DNA of 64,000 bases from positions 5,332,001 to 5,396,000 of the forward strand of contig NW_026944384.1 of assembly GCF_033439725.1 (NCBI RefSeq). Direction: 5' to 3'. The stretch is from Neurospora tetraspora (taxonomy: Eukaryota > Ascomycota > Sordariomycetes > Sordariales > Sordariaceae). Made by a program: the position numbers and the translations under genes. The notes under the pieces were generated by a model. It had not been told where the DNA came from. It was given only the letters and a program-made list of their open reading frames with translations, and made no database searches. Numbering within the stretch: the stretch's first letter is position 1; every line of letters begins with the position of its first letter. Positions 1 through 10,705 of this stretch are shown here, piece after piece.

Positions 1-783
1 AGTCTTCTCAACCTTGTTCTCCTCCTCCCCTCCCTTCTCAACCTCTTCCTTCTTCTCAGAAGCTCCAACCTCAGCCTCAGCCTCAGCCGCAGGTTCGGGC
101 GTCACCTCCTCATCCACAACCTTCTTCTTCCCACCCCTACCCCCCTTCTTCGCAGCAGCTTTAACCACCTTCTGCTTCTTAGTGGTCGTAGCCTTCGCAC
201 TTCTCCTCTGCTTCTTCTTCGCCGAAGGCTTCCCATCAGGAACATACTCCTCATCCTCCTCCTCGCCCTTCTCCTCTGCTGCACTATCTTCATTTTGCTC
301 TTCATCGTCCTGTTCCTCCTCAATCACCTCCAACTTCCTCTTCTTGTTCTTCCCCCCCTTATCGGCGGCACCCTTCTTGCCAGCAAGCATCTTGCCCTTA
401 CCAACACTAACACCCACACCCCCACCCCCAACAGGCAACACAATATTGATATCCAAGCCGCCCTTGCCCTGCCTGGCTGTCATGACCTTGGTAGCGTGGG
501 CAGAGGCAGCAGCGGCGATCTTGTTAGCCCTCTCGGCAATGGCAGCGGCTTTTTTGTTGATGCCATTTTCTACGTATGTACCCCTTGCGCTTGAGCGGAT
601 GATGAGAGGTTCTGGTTCTGCGGCTGCGGCTGTCTCGTCGTTGGCGTCTTGGAGGTGGGACGGCAAGAGGTGTTGGTATTGCTCGGGGATATCGTACTTG
701 ACGTTTCCATTTGCGATAGCGACGCCGATGAAGTCGAACAGCCCTGGGCCGTTTTTGGCGGAGCTCCTGGTTACGCGAGGCAT
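1..783 (-). CDS. Lys/Glu-rich nuclear-type hypothetical protein, 3' part missing
   Basis: A minus-strand frame is open from an ATG at 783 to the window edge (261 codons, no stop), so the C-terminus lies outside. The start reads MPRVTRSSAKNGPGLFDFIG; I do not recognise the family. The first ~120 residues look globular with an alanine-rich helix. From about residue 130 the protein turns into alternating basic (KKGGKNKKRKLE, KKKQRR) and acidic (EEEQDDEEQNED) blocks, which suggests a nuclear or nucleolar protein binding nucleic acid or histones. Those basic clusters could serve as localisation signals. The 263-codon plus-strand frame over the same DNA is its antisense shadow, rich in Ser/Phe/Pro. 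Function is not assigned. Confidence 0.7.
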   Translation of the reverse strand, partial: MPRVTRSSAKNGPGLFDFIGVAIANGNVKYDIPEQYQHLLPSHLQDANDETAAAAEPEPLIIRSSARGTYVENGINKKAAAIAERANKIAAAASAHATKVMTARQGKGGLDINIVLPVGGGGVGVSVGKGKMLAGKKGAADKGGKNKKRKLEVIEEEQDDEEQNEDSAAEEKGEEEDEEYVPDGKPSAKKKQRRSAKATTTKKQKVVKAAAKKGGRGGKKKVVDEEVTPEPAAEAEAEVGASEKKEEVEKGGEEENKVEKT

Positions 784-2793
784 CTTGAGGTTTTTAAGGG
801 GGTAAGTGGAGGGTGATGGGGTAGTGATGGTTATGTTGCGCTGTGTAAGGGATGATGATTCTCGGCTATGTGCGAGAAGATGGGATGAAAACGCACAATT
901 TTGTTGACTTGATTGGTCTTGTTGAGGAAACGAGGCAACATTCACTGAAGACCAAGAGTAACTGAAACCTGGGGAATCACTTGCATTTTTATTGTAGCCC
1001 CCCAGAAGCTCACATCACAAAGCAGTGGGATCTTACGATGCATCCGGCACAGACTCCATGTCTTTGTTCACACACTGGCGGTAGAGAAAGGTTCGGCCGA
1101 GCTTTCTGATGCTCTTGTTGGCGCTTCCCCTTTGTCTGAGATGGGGTCTTGAAAGACGTATCATGTATCAAAGCGAGACTCGGATGTGCTTGGGGCTAGG
1201 GAATCATTATGAACGATAATAGTCTGTTGTATTTTTCTACTCGATTGTCCACCACGAGTCTCAAAGACCTTCTGAGTGAGGCCAAAGTATGAACTGCGAC
1301 TACCGGCGTTGAAGAATCCGCTTGGTTACCGGGTCGAGCCAAAGGCATCGTATGGAGTCTAGCAGAAGGCGTACGACGAAGATAAAGAGACTGAAAGATA
1401 CCGTTCTGGTATCCCGAAGAATGACAATGAGAGACCAAGAGAGCGTCAAACCAAGTAAACTTGGAGGAGAAAGAGCGAGCGGCTGTTGAATGAAAGAGAG
1501 AGTGTAGTCATCTTTCGCCAATCCCTAGTCAAGTGGAAGGTTGTTTCGTAACTCGTATGTTGCAAAGTTCGCTGACGCAGTCTTCCCGGTCTTGGAAAAT
1601 ACCAGACGTTTGCCAAAACGCTGGTCTTCCTATGGACCTTCGGCCCTGGACGAATGATTCTGTGATGGCCCTATGCTGTTGCGTATGTGTCTGTTGCAAG
1701 TAACCGATATCTCCTCCTTCAAACACGCAACTTGATGATTCGTAGCGATAGGAGTGACACATGCCTTGCCATCGGCCTTGTCCTGTAATCATCGAAGCTC
1801 CAGCAGTACCCAGTAAAGCAAAGTAAACGCAACAAACTGATGGGGGGTATGGAGGAGACTTGTCAGGAGCCAAAGACGCAGGAGCGTCGCATGGCGGCCG
1901 GAAACGTACCTGAAAGCGTTTGGGCGGGTGTTTGGCTTGACTGATAACACATCGGACGACAAGCCTTGTCCTTGAAGGATTGCCACCTCCGACAAGGACA
2001 TAATCGGCGTCACCAGCAGGTTGCCATGCTGTGGTGCTTTGATGTCAAAGGGTCCATGGTGGTGAATATCGCGAGCGGATCAAACACGGTGTCAAGTCGC
2101 ATGCTGTAACAATGGCGAGTGCAGACGTTCAAGGCGAGGCTGAGGACGATTACATGCCGAATTTTGAATTGCTCCGGTGGGGTTGCACCTTATGTTAAGA
2201 ATGTTTGCCACTGATGTCTCAGGCATTGGCGTTCACGATTAAGATGCTGAAGAAGGTTGATGCGCTGGTATCATGCTTGCCGACTACGTAAAAGAAACCC
2301 GTCGAGATAGGATGCGCTAAGTCGTCACGATATTGCCGCTGGCCGTAAGAAGGCGAAAGAAAAATAATCGTACAAGCGCGGCTTTCATCCCCTCCGTTTT
2401 TTCTGATCCAAGTAGGTGGAAAGAGGAAGAGGGGGTGACGGCCTAGACAATGTCGACCAGCGGCTGACCGACCATGTTGCCCATACCATGTGATGTCGAG
2501 TGTCGCAACCTCCAAGTGGCTCATCTAGGTAGCCGTTCTGGTGCAAGGCGAACCGCCGGGACAGGGCCAATTACCCTCCAAATATCTGCCGTAACTCCAG
2601 CCGACGAATTTTAGGATATCCGATTTTGTTTCCATGCCAAGAGCGAAAAGAAAGAAACAAGCTAAAGGAAAACTGTGCTGCCGATGAAGCTGGAAGGAGA
2701 GCGACTCCTGGTGTTAATCAGGGTGTGGAACCTAGATACCATTTTCCTAGCGGGTACCTGTTCAAGTCAGCAGGCATTCACCACAAGCAGGGT
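784..2793. other. intergenic, no gene seen
   Basis: About 2 kb between the 5' end of the left-edge gene and the 3' end of the Tra2-like gene. Open frames here are at most ~114 codons, have no recognisable domain and no gene-like codon use. I saw no tRNA, 5S rRNA or transposon ends. Confidence 0.6.
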
Positions 2794-4213
2794 TCAGATG
2801 TTCGAATATGTACCGTAGGGCTCGCGAGCCTCACGAGGAGCCGGCTCACCGTAGCTGCTAGTGCCGGGGGCAGCGTCGCGAGGAGGACGGGCATCACGGT
2901 CGCTGGGACGGTCGTAGCCGCGATCACGGTCATAACCGGGAGCACGGCGCTCATCAGGACCACCGCGGCCGCTGCCACCATAGCGCTCGCCGCCACGGTC
3001 ATCACGGTAACGGTCGCCACCGCGGCCATAGGCCTCATCAGCGCCACCACGCTCACGACGATCATAGCCGCGGTCCTCACCACGGTAGCTGCGGTCGTAG
3101 CCACGGTCCTCACGGTAGCTGCTGCGGTCGTAGCCACGGTCGCCACCGCCATAACCGCCGCTGCGGTCATAGCCTCTGTCGTAGCCACGGTCGTAGCCAC
3201 GGTCATCACGGTAACCGCCGCCACGGTAGCCGCGGTAGGAGTCATCACGACCACCGCCATAGCCGCCGCCAAAACCGCCGCCGCGACGACCACTACGGTC
3301 ATCAAAGCGGCCTTCGCCTATGTTTCAGTGGATCAGTTCGGAGACCTTTGAGGGGGAAACGCGGGACAACTCACCTCTCTTGGGAGGACCGAAGTACTTG
3401 CCGGGAGTGGGAGTGCGGGGACGAGCACGACGAGCCATCTCAATGCTGAGGGTTCTGCCCTCAATAACCTCGCCCTGCAGGCCCTCCTTGGCAGCATTGG
3501 CCTGCTCAGGAGTCATCATCTTTACGAAACCGAAACCACGCGACTCGCCAGTGTGAGGGTCCTTCATGATCTGGCACTTCTCGACTTCGCCGTACTTCTC
3601 GAAGAGGCGCGTAACCTCAGCCTCCTCCAGTCTGGGGTGGATGCCGGTGACGAAGAGGTTGGAGCCAGGGTTGCGAGCACCATCCTCCTCACCTCCCTTG
3701 GACTGACCCTCGTCCTTGGCAGGAGCACTGGTGTTGATGTCAGATATTATTGTTTGTATGTTTGGGCCGAAACAGGCGAGCTGGTGGCGGTGCTTACCGG
3801 TCGTTGCCGTTGGGAGACATGGAGCGACGACGCGAAGAGTCGTGGCCGTCATCGCGACGCGGCGACGCACTACGGTCGCGGTCGTAGCGAGGGGCGTCCT
3901 CTAGATGAACCGGTCAGTTGCTGATGCGATATGAGGTAGGCAAGCCGTAGATAGACAGAGATGGGTGTGTCGCGACGTGCGCGAGGTGTGATGATGTAGG
4001 TGAGGGACGACAGGCTGAGGGCAGGCTGAGGCTGAAGTCGCGACAGACCACAGGCGGGCATTCATCGGCATCCGCGTCTGGTGCTGGCGCAGGTGCTGAT
4101 GCTGACGCAAAGGGCAGGGCAGGGCAGGTAAGGCGATGACGCAGTAAGGACGGAGACATACCATCGAAGCGATCGCCGTTAGCGTTCTCGTAGTCCATGG
4201 CAGTGGTGGCCAT
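2794..4213 (-). CDS. Tra2-like RRM RNA-binding protein with Gly/Tyr/Arg-rich C-terminus
   Basis: Four exons: 4162-4213, 3798-3900, 3375-3727, 2794-3317; total 1032 nt, 343 residues. Donors are GTATGT, GTAAGC and GTGAGT, acceptors TAG, CAG and TAG, and all joins keep frame. One RRM lies at about residues 75-150, with RNP2 LFVTGI and RNP1 RGFGFVKM, followed by the linker RPRTPTPGKYFGPPKR typical of transformer-2 proteins. The N-terminus has RS/SP dipeptides (RDRSASPRR, SRRRSMSP). The C-terminus (~170 residues) is built from RGYD/GGY/DDR repeats instead of a second RS domain. A role in pre-mRNA splicing or mRNP binding in the nucleus is inferred from the family. The 175- and 241-codon Ala/Val/Thr-rich frames over exon 4 are shadows of the repeats. 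The Met at 4213 is the first in frame with exon 1. Confidence 0.88.
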
Positions 4214-4997
4214 TTTCGATGATTGATATGGGATGTGTAGAGAAGTTGTCGATGCGGAGGATTGGGGGAGTTAAGGATTTGGGGAAATCCTGGGGAATGG
4301 GTATGCAATCCAAGGAAGTTGTTGGAAGGTGCAAAAGTGGTCGAGGCGCAAAAGGCAAACGGGGAAATGTGGATGTAGAGTGAAAGTGGACGTGTGCTGG
4401 TGCTGTGGACGAGTGGTGGACGTGGGACGAAAAAAAGTTCAATGGAGAACAGGAAGGGAGGGCGTGCGTGGATCGACGGGAAAGGCTGGAACGGCCAGGG
4501 AATGCACGGTTCCCTTTTAAAATTGATGTCAGATAAATGGTCCTCTCAGCTACTGCAGTGCTTTCCCTTTTTTGCGCGGGCTGCAGGGACACTGTTTGCA
4601 AATGGGAATGTGGTGATCGTCAATATCAATGAACTTGTGCAAATGTCGTTGTTGTTAGTTTCAGTGGATGGTGAAGGCGGGGAGCCCGGTAAATGGCAAA
4701 AAGTGGAAAGTCTGAATGGCGAACGGCGTCGTTGCGGAGAGCACTGCACTGGCACGTCCCGTCTTGTCGGGAGGAGGCAAACGCGAGTGAGGCGACACGA
4801 TTGCCTGTTGCTCTCTGCCTTTTTCCGCCTGTCAGCGACTGACTGGCTGACTGGCAGCGGGCCAAATCTTTGCCAAGACCCAGGCTGACAGGGCTGTTGG
4901 CAGTGCCACAGAAGAGTGTTTCGCAGGACGATGTTGTTGTCTCGAACTTTTTTGCCAGCTCAGACCCGCTTTTCCCGCCCAGCCCGCTCCCGTCTTA
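4214..4997. other. 5' flank of Tra2-like gene; no further gene
   Basis: 784 bp between the Tra2-like start codon and the left end of the MITE. It should hold the Tra2-like promoter and 5' UTR. Frames of up to 164 codons exist but show no domain. No separate element recognised. Confidence 0.5.
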
Positions 4998-5031
4998 CGG
5001 TGGCCCAAGTGTTGGCTATGATCAATTGAAA
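4998..5031 (+). repeat. left terminal inverted repeat of the MITE
   Basis: 34-bp terminal inverted repeat matching 5808-5841 in reverse complement with a single mismatch (A versus C at the 24th base). Confidence 0.85.
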
Positions 5032-5130
5032 AAGTTTGGTCAGAAAATGGCCCGTGCTAGCTGCAGGCACTAGATTCACACTAAAGGGTAGCTTCTACAA
5101 TCTAATGCAGCATCTTCTATTGAACTAATA

Positions 5131-5311
5131 AAGCAATGAAGCAATGAAGCAATGAAGTAATAAAATAATAAAGCAATGAAGTAATGAAGCAATGAAGCAA
5201 TGAAGCAATAAAGCAATGAAGCAATGAAGCAATGAAGCAATGAAGCAATGAAGCAATGAAGCAATGAAGCAATGAAGCAATGAAGTAATAAAGTAATAAA
5301 GCAATAAAGCA
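5131..5311. repeat. (AAGCAATG)n octamer tandem array
   Basis: About 180 bp of an 8-bp unit, with scattered variants in which GCAATG becomes GTAATA or ATAATA-like. As 8 is not a multiple of 3 and the unit has no stop on the minus strand, all three minus frames read open (LLHCFIAS-type repeats of 65-78 codons). These are artefacts, not genes. The array lies inside the MITE. Confidence 0.95.
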
Positions 5312-5387
5312 ACCAGAGGCAACAGAAGTCAAATGAAATCGAAGGGATATAATGAGTTGAGATTCTGAAAGTTAATAAGATTTGGTA

Positions 5388-5544
5388 GCCTCGAAGTTTG
5401 CCAAAATTTAGGGTAGCAGTACAAATGGATCCCCCAGTTCTTCTCTAAATTTTGGTTAGAGAGTGAATGAGAGCCTTGAAGTTTGCCAAGACTTTTTTAA
5501 GGTAGTAGTACAAACAGATCCTTCGCTTCTTCTCTAAATTTTGG
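5388..5544. repeat. two diverged ~70-bp direct repeats
   Basis: 5388-5455 and 5473-5544 share GAAGTTTGCCAA at the start, then GGTAG(C/T)AGTACAAA, and CTTCTCTAAATTTTGG at the end. A partial third copy follows (GGGTAGAGTATCAATACAAA, from about 5550). They lie in the AT-rich half of the MITE and look like an internal duplication that has since diverged. Confidence 0.75.
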
Positions 5545-6126
5545 ACTTTGGGGTAGAGTATCAATACAAATAGATTTCCCTGTCCCTCTTGCTCTCTCTG
5601 GGCAATAGGAATAAATAAGAGTTGATGAGAGGTATAAGAATTAATGAGAGATATAAGAATTGATAGGAGTTGATGGGAGTTGTGAATATAATAGATAATA
5701 TAATGCCTTTAGATAGGGGTGAGTCTTCCAATTTGAGTATACAAGTAATATGGAGGCGTTAATATGAAGAGGCTGGCAGTTGGGTGCAGTTGAGAGCTCG
5801 GACTAACTTTCAATTGAGCATAGCCAACACTTGGGCCACCGTACCGTCTCCATCGAATGGGCACGCACTTGGATAAAGACGCCAAGCCTATTTCGTCTCA
5901 ATGCAGCCTCGGGGACGTTTCCGGCCTCACTGCTGGCACGTCAAAACACAAATCTGGGGTAGATCAAAGATAAGATATCACCAAATGTTGAGTGTGTTGA
6001 CACTTCATAGGTCACAGCTCACAGGGGCACTCTGCGCCTTGTTCATTCATAACTTCAATTATCAACTCGCAATGCACCCGTTTATGTTTTCCGTACCCCT
6101 AAACGCCCCAAACACACTTTTTTTTT

Positions 6127-7450
6127 TTAGATAAATGAAGGACGGAGTCTGGCAGGTCCCAACCCCCTCCTGATCTCCTCCAGCTGCTCAAGGCCACTCT
6201 GATACTTGCCCTTCTTCACCCTCTTCTTTCCGGCCGCCGAGTGGTTCTCTAGGAACTCATCCAACATGCCGTCGAAATCGGCCCTCACGTTGCCCTGAAC
6301 AGTTGAAACAGCAGAGACACCCGAGACGGAACCCAAGTCGTCCATGTCAGCATTGTACTCCTCCTCTAGCTTCTCGAACCGCCCATCGAGAATGCTCAAA
6401 GCGTCTGTCCGTACAAGCGCCGAGGAGCTCATCGAGTACATGGACGGGTTGGTCATGGCACCAGCTCTCTTCTTCTTGCGTCCACCCATCGTTGTCGTCG
6501 TCCATATCGAGGACTGCATCTCTGATGGCGCTGCTGGACCCTTGTTCTTCTTCTCCGCCTTCTTGTCCTGCTGGTACTGCTTGTAAGCATCATACCAGTC
6601 ACCCGATGGTCCTGACCCTTCTCCTTCTTGTCCGGCACTTGTGTCGACAAGGTCCGGTACTTCGTCGTCGTCGCCGCGCCTGTATTCCTTGCTGGCCTTG
6701 ACCGTGTGGTCCGACTCCCAGCCGTCATCCTCAAACTCATCGTAAGCCTCCTCGAACTCGTGCTCGTTGATCTCCTTTGCGTCCTTGGCCAATTCCTGGA
6801 AAATGTCTTCCTCCTCGTTGTCCACGTAGGCCTCATCCTCCAAGGCCTCCAGTACTTCGCGTAGGCGAGGGTCCATGTCTGGCTGGAAACCGGCAATGGC
6901 GTCGGGAACATCTTGTTGTGCTTGGTAGGTGAGTCTCTGGAGGTTCTTGCTGGGGAGGATCTCCTCGTCGAGCAGATCCTGAGCGTTGTTCTGGAGGTTG
7001 AGTTGCTTCAGGGCGTCCTCAAGGGTGGCCTTGCCCTTGCCCTTGTTCTGGTTTGCTACCGGCTTGGCCTCGACGAAAACGGCCTCTCCGGCTCCCGTGC
7101 CCAGGTCGCGCAAATGCTGCATGTAATCGTACTCGGTATCGTCGTAGTAGACGCCATAGTTGGCGGCCTCACCCTCGTTGTCACGGATGCTCATGGCATC
7201 GGAACCGAGCTCGGAGGCGAGGGCACTGAGGTCACCGGACTTGTGGGCATTGGGGCGTTGTGTCGGGTTCAACACCATGGACGGTGCCGACTCGTCGTGG
7301 ATAAGGGGGTCATTTTGCGGACGATGCACAAGCGTGAAGTGCGTCGCCGTCTTCTTGTCACTGAACAAGGGGAAGGAAGTCAGCCACGAAGAAATAAGCG
7401 TTAAAGATGCTGGGTCGGTAGGCTACTTACATCCACTTTCCCCTGGGCAT
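6127..7450 (-). CDS. ltv1: LTV1, 40S ribosomal subunit biogenesis/export factor
   Basis: Two exons: 7431-7450 and 6127-7360, with a 70-nt intron; 417 residues. The 20-nt first exon joins exactly to give [20 protein letters not shown], the hallmark N-terminus of LTV1 (family consensus KxxIDKKxATxFxLVHRSQ). Further family features are acidic stretches ([30 protein letters not shown]), the motif [19 protein letters not shown] and a basic C-terminal segment ([20 protein letters not shown]). LTV1 binds pre-40S particles with Enp1 and Rps3 and helps late maturation and export. The next gene upstream, divergently transcribed, is LSG1, the 60S counterpart. Without the tiny first exon, annotation would start wrongly at an internal frame. 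Confidence 0.95.
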
Positions 7451-8038
7451 CTTGGCTGTGGTATGGAGGATCTAATCTGGGAATGGGGAGGAAAGTGGAA
7501 AGACGACAGGAAAAGGTGACGGGAGTGCGCTGAATTGGAAAAGCAGAAGAGGCACTTCGAGTCGCAAGCAGCCGAGATAACGAAAGACTGCAGTGGAAGA
7601 CGGCGCCCGCAGCGGATGACCGATGCGGGAATGGTAAAATTTTGGTGGGGCCAATCAAGGTTATCTTATCGGTCCAAGCGGGAAGGAAACTGTTAGTGCA
7701 AGGGTAGCGATCAGCGGGTCAGAGTGCTGCCCCTGCCCTATCGTAGCGCAGTATCGTTACCGCATTGTAAGAATTTGCCCCTCCATCTCCAGTCCGCTGG
7801 GGAAACATCGAGGTTATCGCAGATTTATCAGCAGGAATTCCAGCGTCACTTTTTAGCAGTTGCAACCTTTTGCCTGTTTTCCCTTTTCCCCAGTTTTGTC
7901 TCTTCTTATTGAAAGATCAGTCGCAAAGTGCCGTCGTTGGAATATACGGGCACCTTTTCTCCCACATCCTCTGTCGTCGAAAGAGGATTTACATCATACG
8001 AAAACCACAACAAGTACCACCAAAAGACAACCGCCAAC
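7451..8038. promoter_or_regulatory. shared divergent promoter of LTV1 and LSG1
   Basis: 588 bp separate the two start codons of oppositely transcribed ribosome-biogenesis genes. AAAATTTT at 7636-7643 resembles the RRPE element of yeast ribosome-biogenesis promoters, and GCGATCAG near 7708 is one base off the PAC core. The sites are seen; their use is inferred. Confidence 0.5.
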
Positions 8039-10065
8039 ATGGTTCTCGCAAAGTCGAAAAAGTCGGTCGGACTCGGCAACACGTTGATGAACGATAGGTT
8101 CGGCAAGGGAAAGGGATCCGACCGGAAGCGCGTCTCAGCAGTTACTCGTATTGACCATGCGACCGGCAAGGAATACATCACCAACGACAAGCAGGATGCT
8201 GCCTGGGTCAAGATGCGCTCCATCACTGAGCAGGGCGCTCTCGACGAGTTCCTGGCCACTGCCGAGTTGGCCGGCACCGACTTCACCGCCGAGAAGATGA
8301 ACAACGTCAAGATCATCCATACCGATCAGCGCAACCCTTACCTCCTCTCCGCTAAGGAGGAGCAGGCAGTGCTTGGAAAGCAGAGGGCGAACAAGGGCCG
8401 TCTTACCGTACCCAGGAGGCCGCAATGGGATTCTACAACTACTCGCGACGAGCTCGACCAGAGGGAGCGTGAGAGCTTCCTCGAGTGGCGCAGAGGGCTG
8501 GCGGAACTTCAAGAGACCCAGGATCTGTTGATGACACCCTTCGAGAGAAACCTGGAGGTGTGGAGGCAACTATGGAGAGTCATCGAGCGGTCCGACGTAA
8601 TTGTCCAGATTGTCGATGCCAGAAACCCTCTCATGTTCCGTTCCGAAGACTTGGAGGTCTACGTGAAAGACGTCGATCCCAAGAAGCACAACCTTCTTCT
8701 CATCAACAAGGCCGATTTGATGACATACAAGCAAAGAAAAATGTGGGCGAACTACCTGAAGGGCGAGGGCATCGACTACAGGTTCTTCTCGGCCCAATTG
8801 GCCAAGGAGATGATTGAGGCAGGCGGATATGCCGACAGCGATGATGATGAGAGTGATGATGAGAGTGATGCTGGCGAGGGTCCTTCCAACAAGGAGGAGG
8901 CCCCCAAGGCCGAGGAGAAGGTATCCGAGGAGAAAGAAGAGGCCAAGGAGGAGGAGATCACCGAGTATAACGACCCAGACACGCACATCCTGCGAGTTGA
9001 TGAGCTGGAGGACATCCTCCTGCAATATCAACCAAAGGATCTGGGTAAGTTTTCTCTACACAACCGTAACGACAACGAAACAAACACTAACAGTCTCTCT
9101 CCACAGATCGCAAGCTCCAGGTCGGTCTTGTCGGCTACCCCAACGTCGGTAAATCTTCCACCATCAACGCTCTTATCGGCGCCAAGAAGGTGTCCGTCTC
9201 CTCCACTCCCGGCAAGACGAAGCATTTCCAGACCATCCACCTGAGCGACAATGTCTTGCTTTGCGATTGCCCGGGTCTCGTCTTCCCCAACTTCGCCAAC
9301 ACCAAGGCCGAGCTTGTCTGCAACGGTGTCCTCCCCATTGATCAGATGCGCGAGTACACCGCCCCCGCCGCCCTCGTCGCCCGCCGCATTCCCCAACCCT
9401 TCCTCGAGGCCATTTACGGTATCAAGATCAAGACCAGGCCACTCGAGGAAGGCGGCACCGGTATTCCCACCTCCGACGAGCTTCTCGACGCTTACGCCCG
9501 TCACCGTGGCTACATGACCCAGGGTCTCGGTCAGCCCGATCAGTCTCGTGCGGTCCGTTACATCCTGAAGGACTACGTCAACGGCAAGCTCCTCTACTGC
9601 GAGCCGCCTCCGGGCAGCGGCGTCGACGGCCCCGAGTTCAACGCCGAGCTCTACGATATGGGCCATCTGCCCGAGAACCGCCGAGTGGCGATGATGTCGG
9701 CGCTCGAAGGCGCCGATATCGATGATACCGCCACGCTCACCTCGGAGATGACGGCACTGGCGCTCCCGCAGGGCCAAAAGTCCAAGAAGCTCGACAAGGC
9801 CTTCTTCAAGTCCGGCGGCAACGGCGGCCACATTCAGCAGAACTTCCACCACAAGTATACGCAGCAGGGTCAGGCGCAGAGTATTGTCAAGCATATGAGT
9901 GGTCGCAAGTTGAGGGCGATCATTGCTGCGGAGCAGGGCGTGGATGTCAAGGAGGTGCAGATGGAGATGGGCGGTAAGAAGCACTTTAAGGGTGGTATGG
10001 GGTTGAAGGGTGGTAAGGGCAAGAGGAGAGCGGGGAGGAGCGGGAATAATGATGAAGAGAACTGA
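8039..10065 (+). CDS. lsg1: LSG1, cytoplasmic 60S maturation GTPase (circularly permuted)
   Basis: Two exons, 8039-9044 and 9107-10065, with a 62-nt intron; 654 residues. GTPase motifs come in permuted order, as in the YlqF/YawG family: G4 NKAD at 223-226, then after an acidic insert (about 265-315) G1 GYPNVGKSS at 345-353, G2 at TPG 369-371 and G3 DCPG at 389-392. The N-terminus (GLGNTLMNDRFGKGKG) and a basic C-terminal tail match LSG1. The protein releases the export adaptor Nmd3 from pre-60S subunits in the cytoplasm. I chose ATG 8039 (context CCAACATGG) over an in-frame Met at 7928 because family similarity starts at MVLAKSKKSVGLGN. The intron falls between the acidic insert and the P-loop. 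Confidence 0.96.
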
Positions 10066-10705
10066 GTGTGTGTGCTCTTTCTTCTTCTGTCACTTTTCTT
10101 ATCTGGGTTTAGGATCATTCATGTATGGGATGCGAGTGTTTGATTTGAGGTTCAATACCAAATGTTGTTCTGGCAGTAACTCTCTCATCTGTGAACTCAG
10201 GTTTGGGATGGGGTACCTGCAGTGGGCTCTTTCCATCGTCTGAATGGTTCATCTTCTCCATCGTCAAGCAACCAGTTCAGTTCAAAAAGGCATTGTGGGA
10301 TCAGGGTAGAGGGTAGGTGGGTTGGCGTTAATGGAATTACTTTCTTTGTATAAGGCATTACTATGTCCGATTACTCCCTTATCCCAATTCGTATAGACGA
10401 TCTAAGTGTGACTTGACAGACATGATGAAACCTTTCCTCCATCCAAACCAGTAAAGTAAATCTACAAGCATAAAGCATAGCGAGCGTATAAACAGCCCTA
10501 GCCCTCCCTGGTCACCCTCCACAATCCATCCATCCTTCCGATATAGACAAGTGGAAAAAAGAAAGAAGCCGATGGGCGAAAAGATGATACACACACACAC
10601 ACACACACACACACAAGTAAAGACACTCCTCCTTTTTTGCTCTTGTCCCGATCACACCTTCCCACCCACTCGCTAACCACTTCTCCTCCCACAACCTTCT
10701 TCAGT
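10066..10705. other. convergent 3' intergenic region of LSG1 and GT2 gene
   Basis: 640 bp between two stop codons. It holds an (AC)13 tract and 3' UTRs. No gene seen. Confidence 0.6.
10589..10615. repeat. (AC)13 microsatellite
   Basis: Uninterrupted AC dinucleotides in the 3' intergenic region; gives CVCVCV-type shadow frames on the minus strand. Confidence 0.95.

Larger units (their letters stand above)
4998..5841. mobile_element. MITE-like non-autonomous DNA transposon, TA target duplication
   Basis: The left end begins CGGTGGCCCAAGTGTTGGCT and the right end is its reverse complement. Over 34 bp (4998-5031 against 5808-5841) 33 positions match. TA flanks both sides (4996-4997 and 5842-5843), as expected for a Tc1/mariner-type insertion. 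The 844-bp body has no transposase-like frame; it holds an octamer array and an AT-rich zone with diverged direct repeats. Ends, TA duplication and lack of coding capacity fit a MITE mobilised in trans. The long inverted termini are nearly identical, so the insertion may not be ancient. I cannot name the family. Confidence 0.8.

Noticed and set aside
2626-3351. Ala/Val/Thr-rich frames of 241 (+) and 175 (-) codons
   Set aside because: They are out-of-phase readings of the RGYD repeat exon of the Tra2-like gene.
5076-5332. Three overlapping LLHCFIAS-repeat frames
   Set aside because: They arise from the 8-bp tandem array, open in every minus frame.
9028-9984. 318-codon minus frame over LSG1
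   Set aside because: Antisense shadow of a high-GC3 coding exon; LSG1 on the plus strand has all GTPase motifs.
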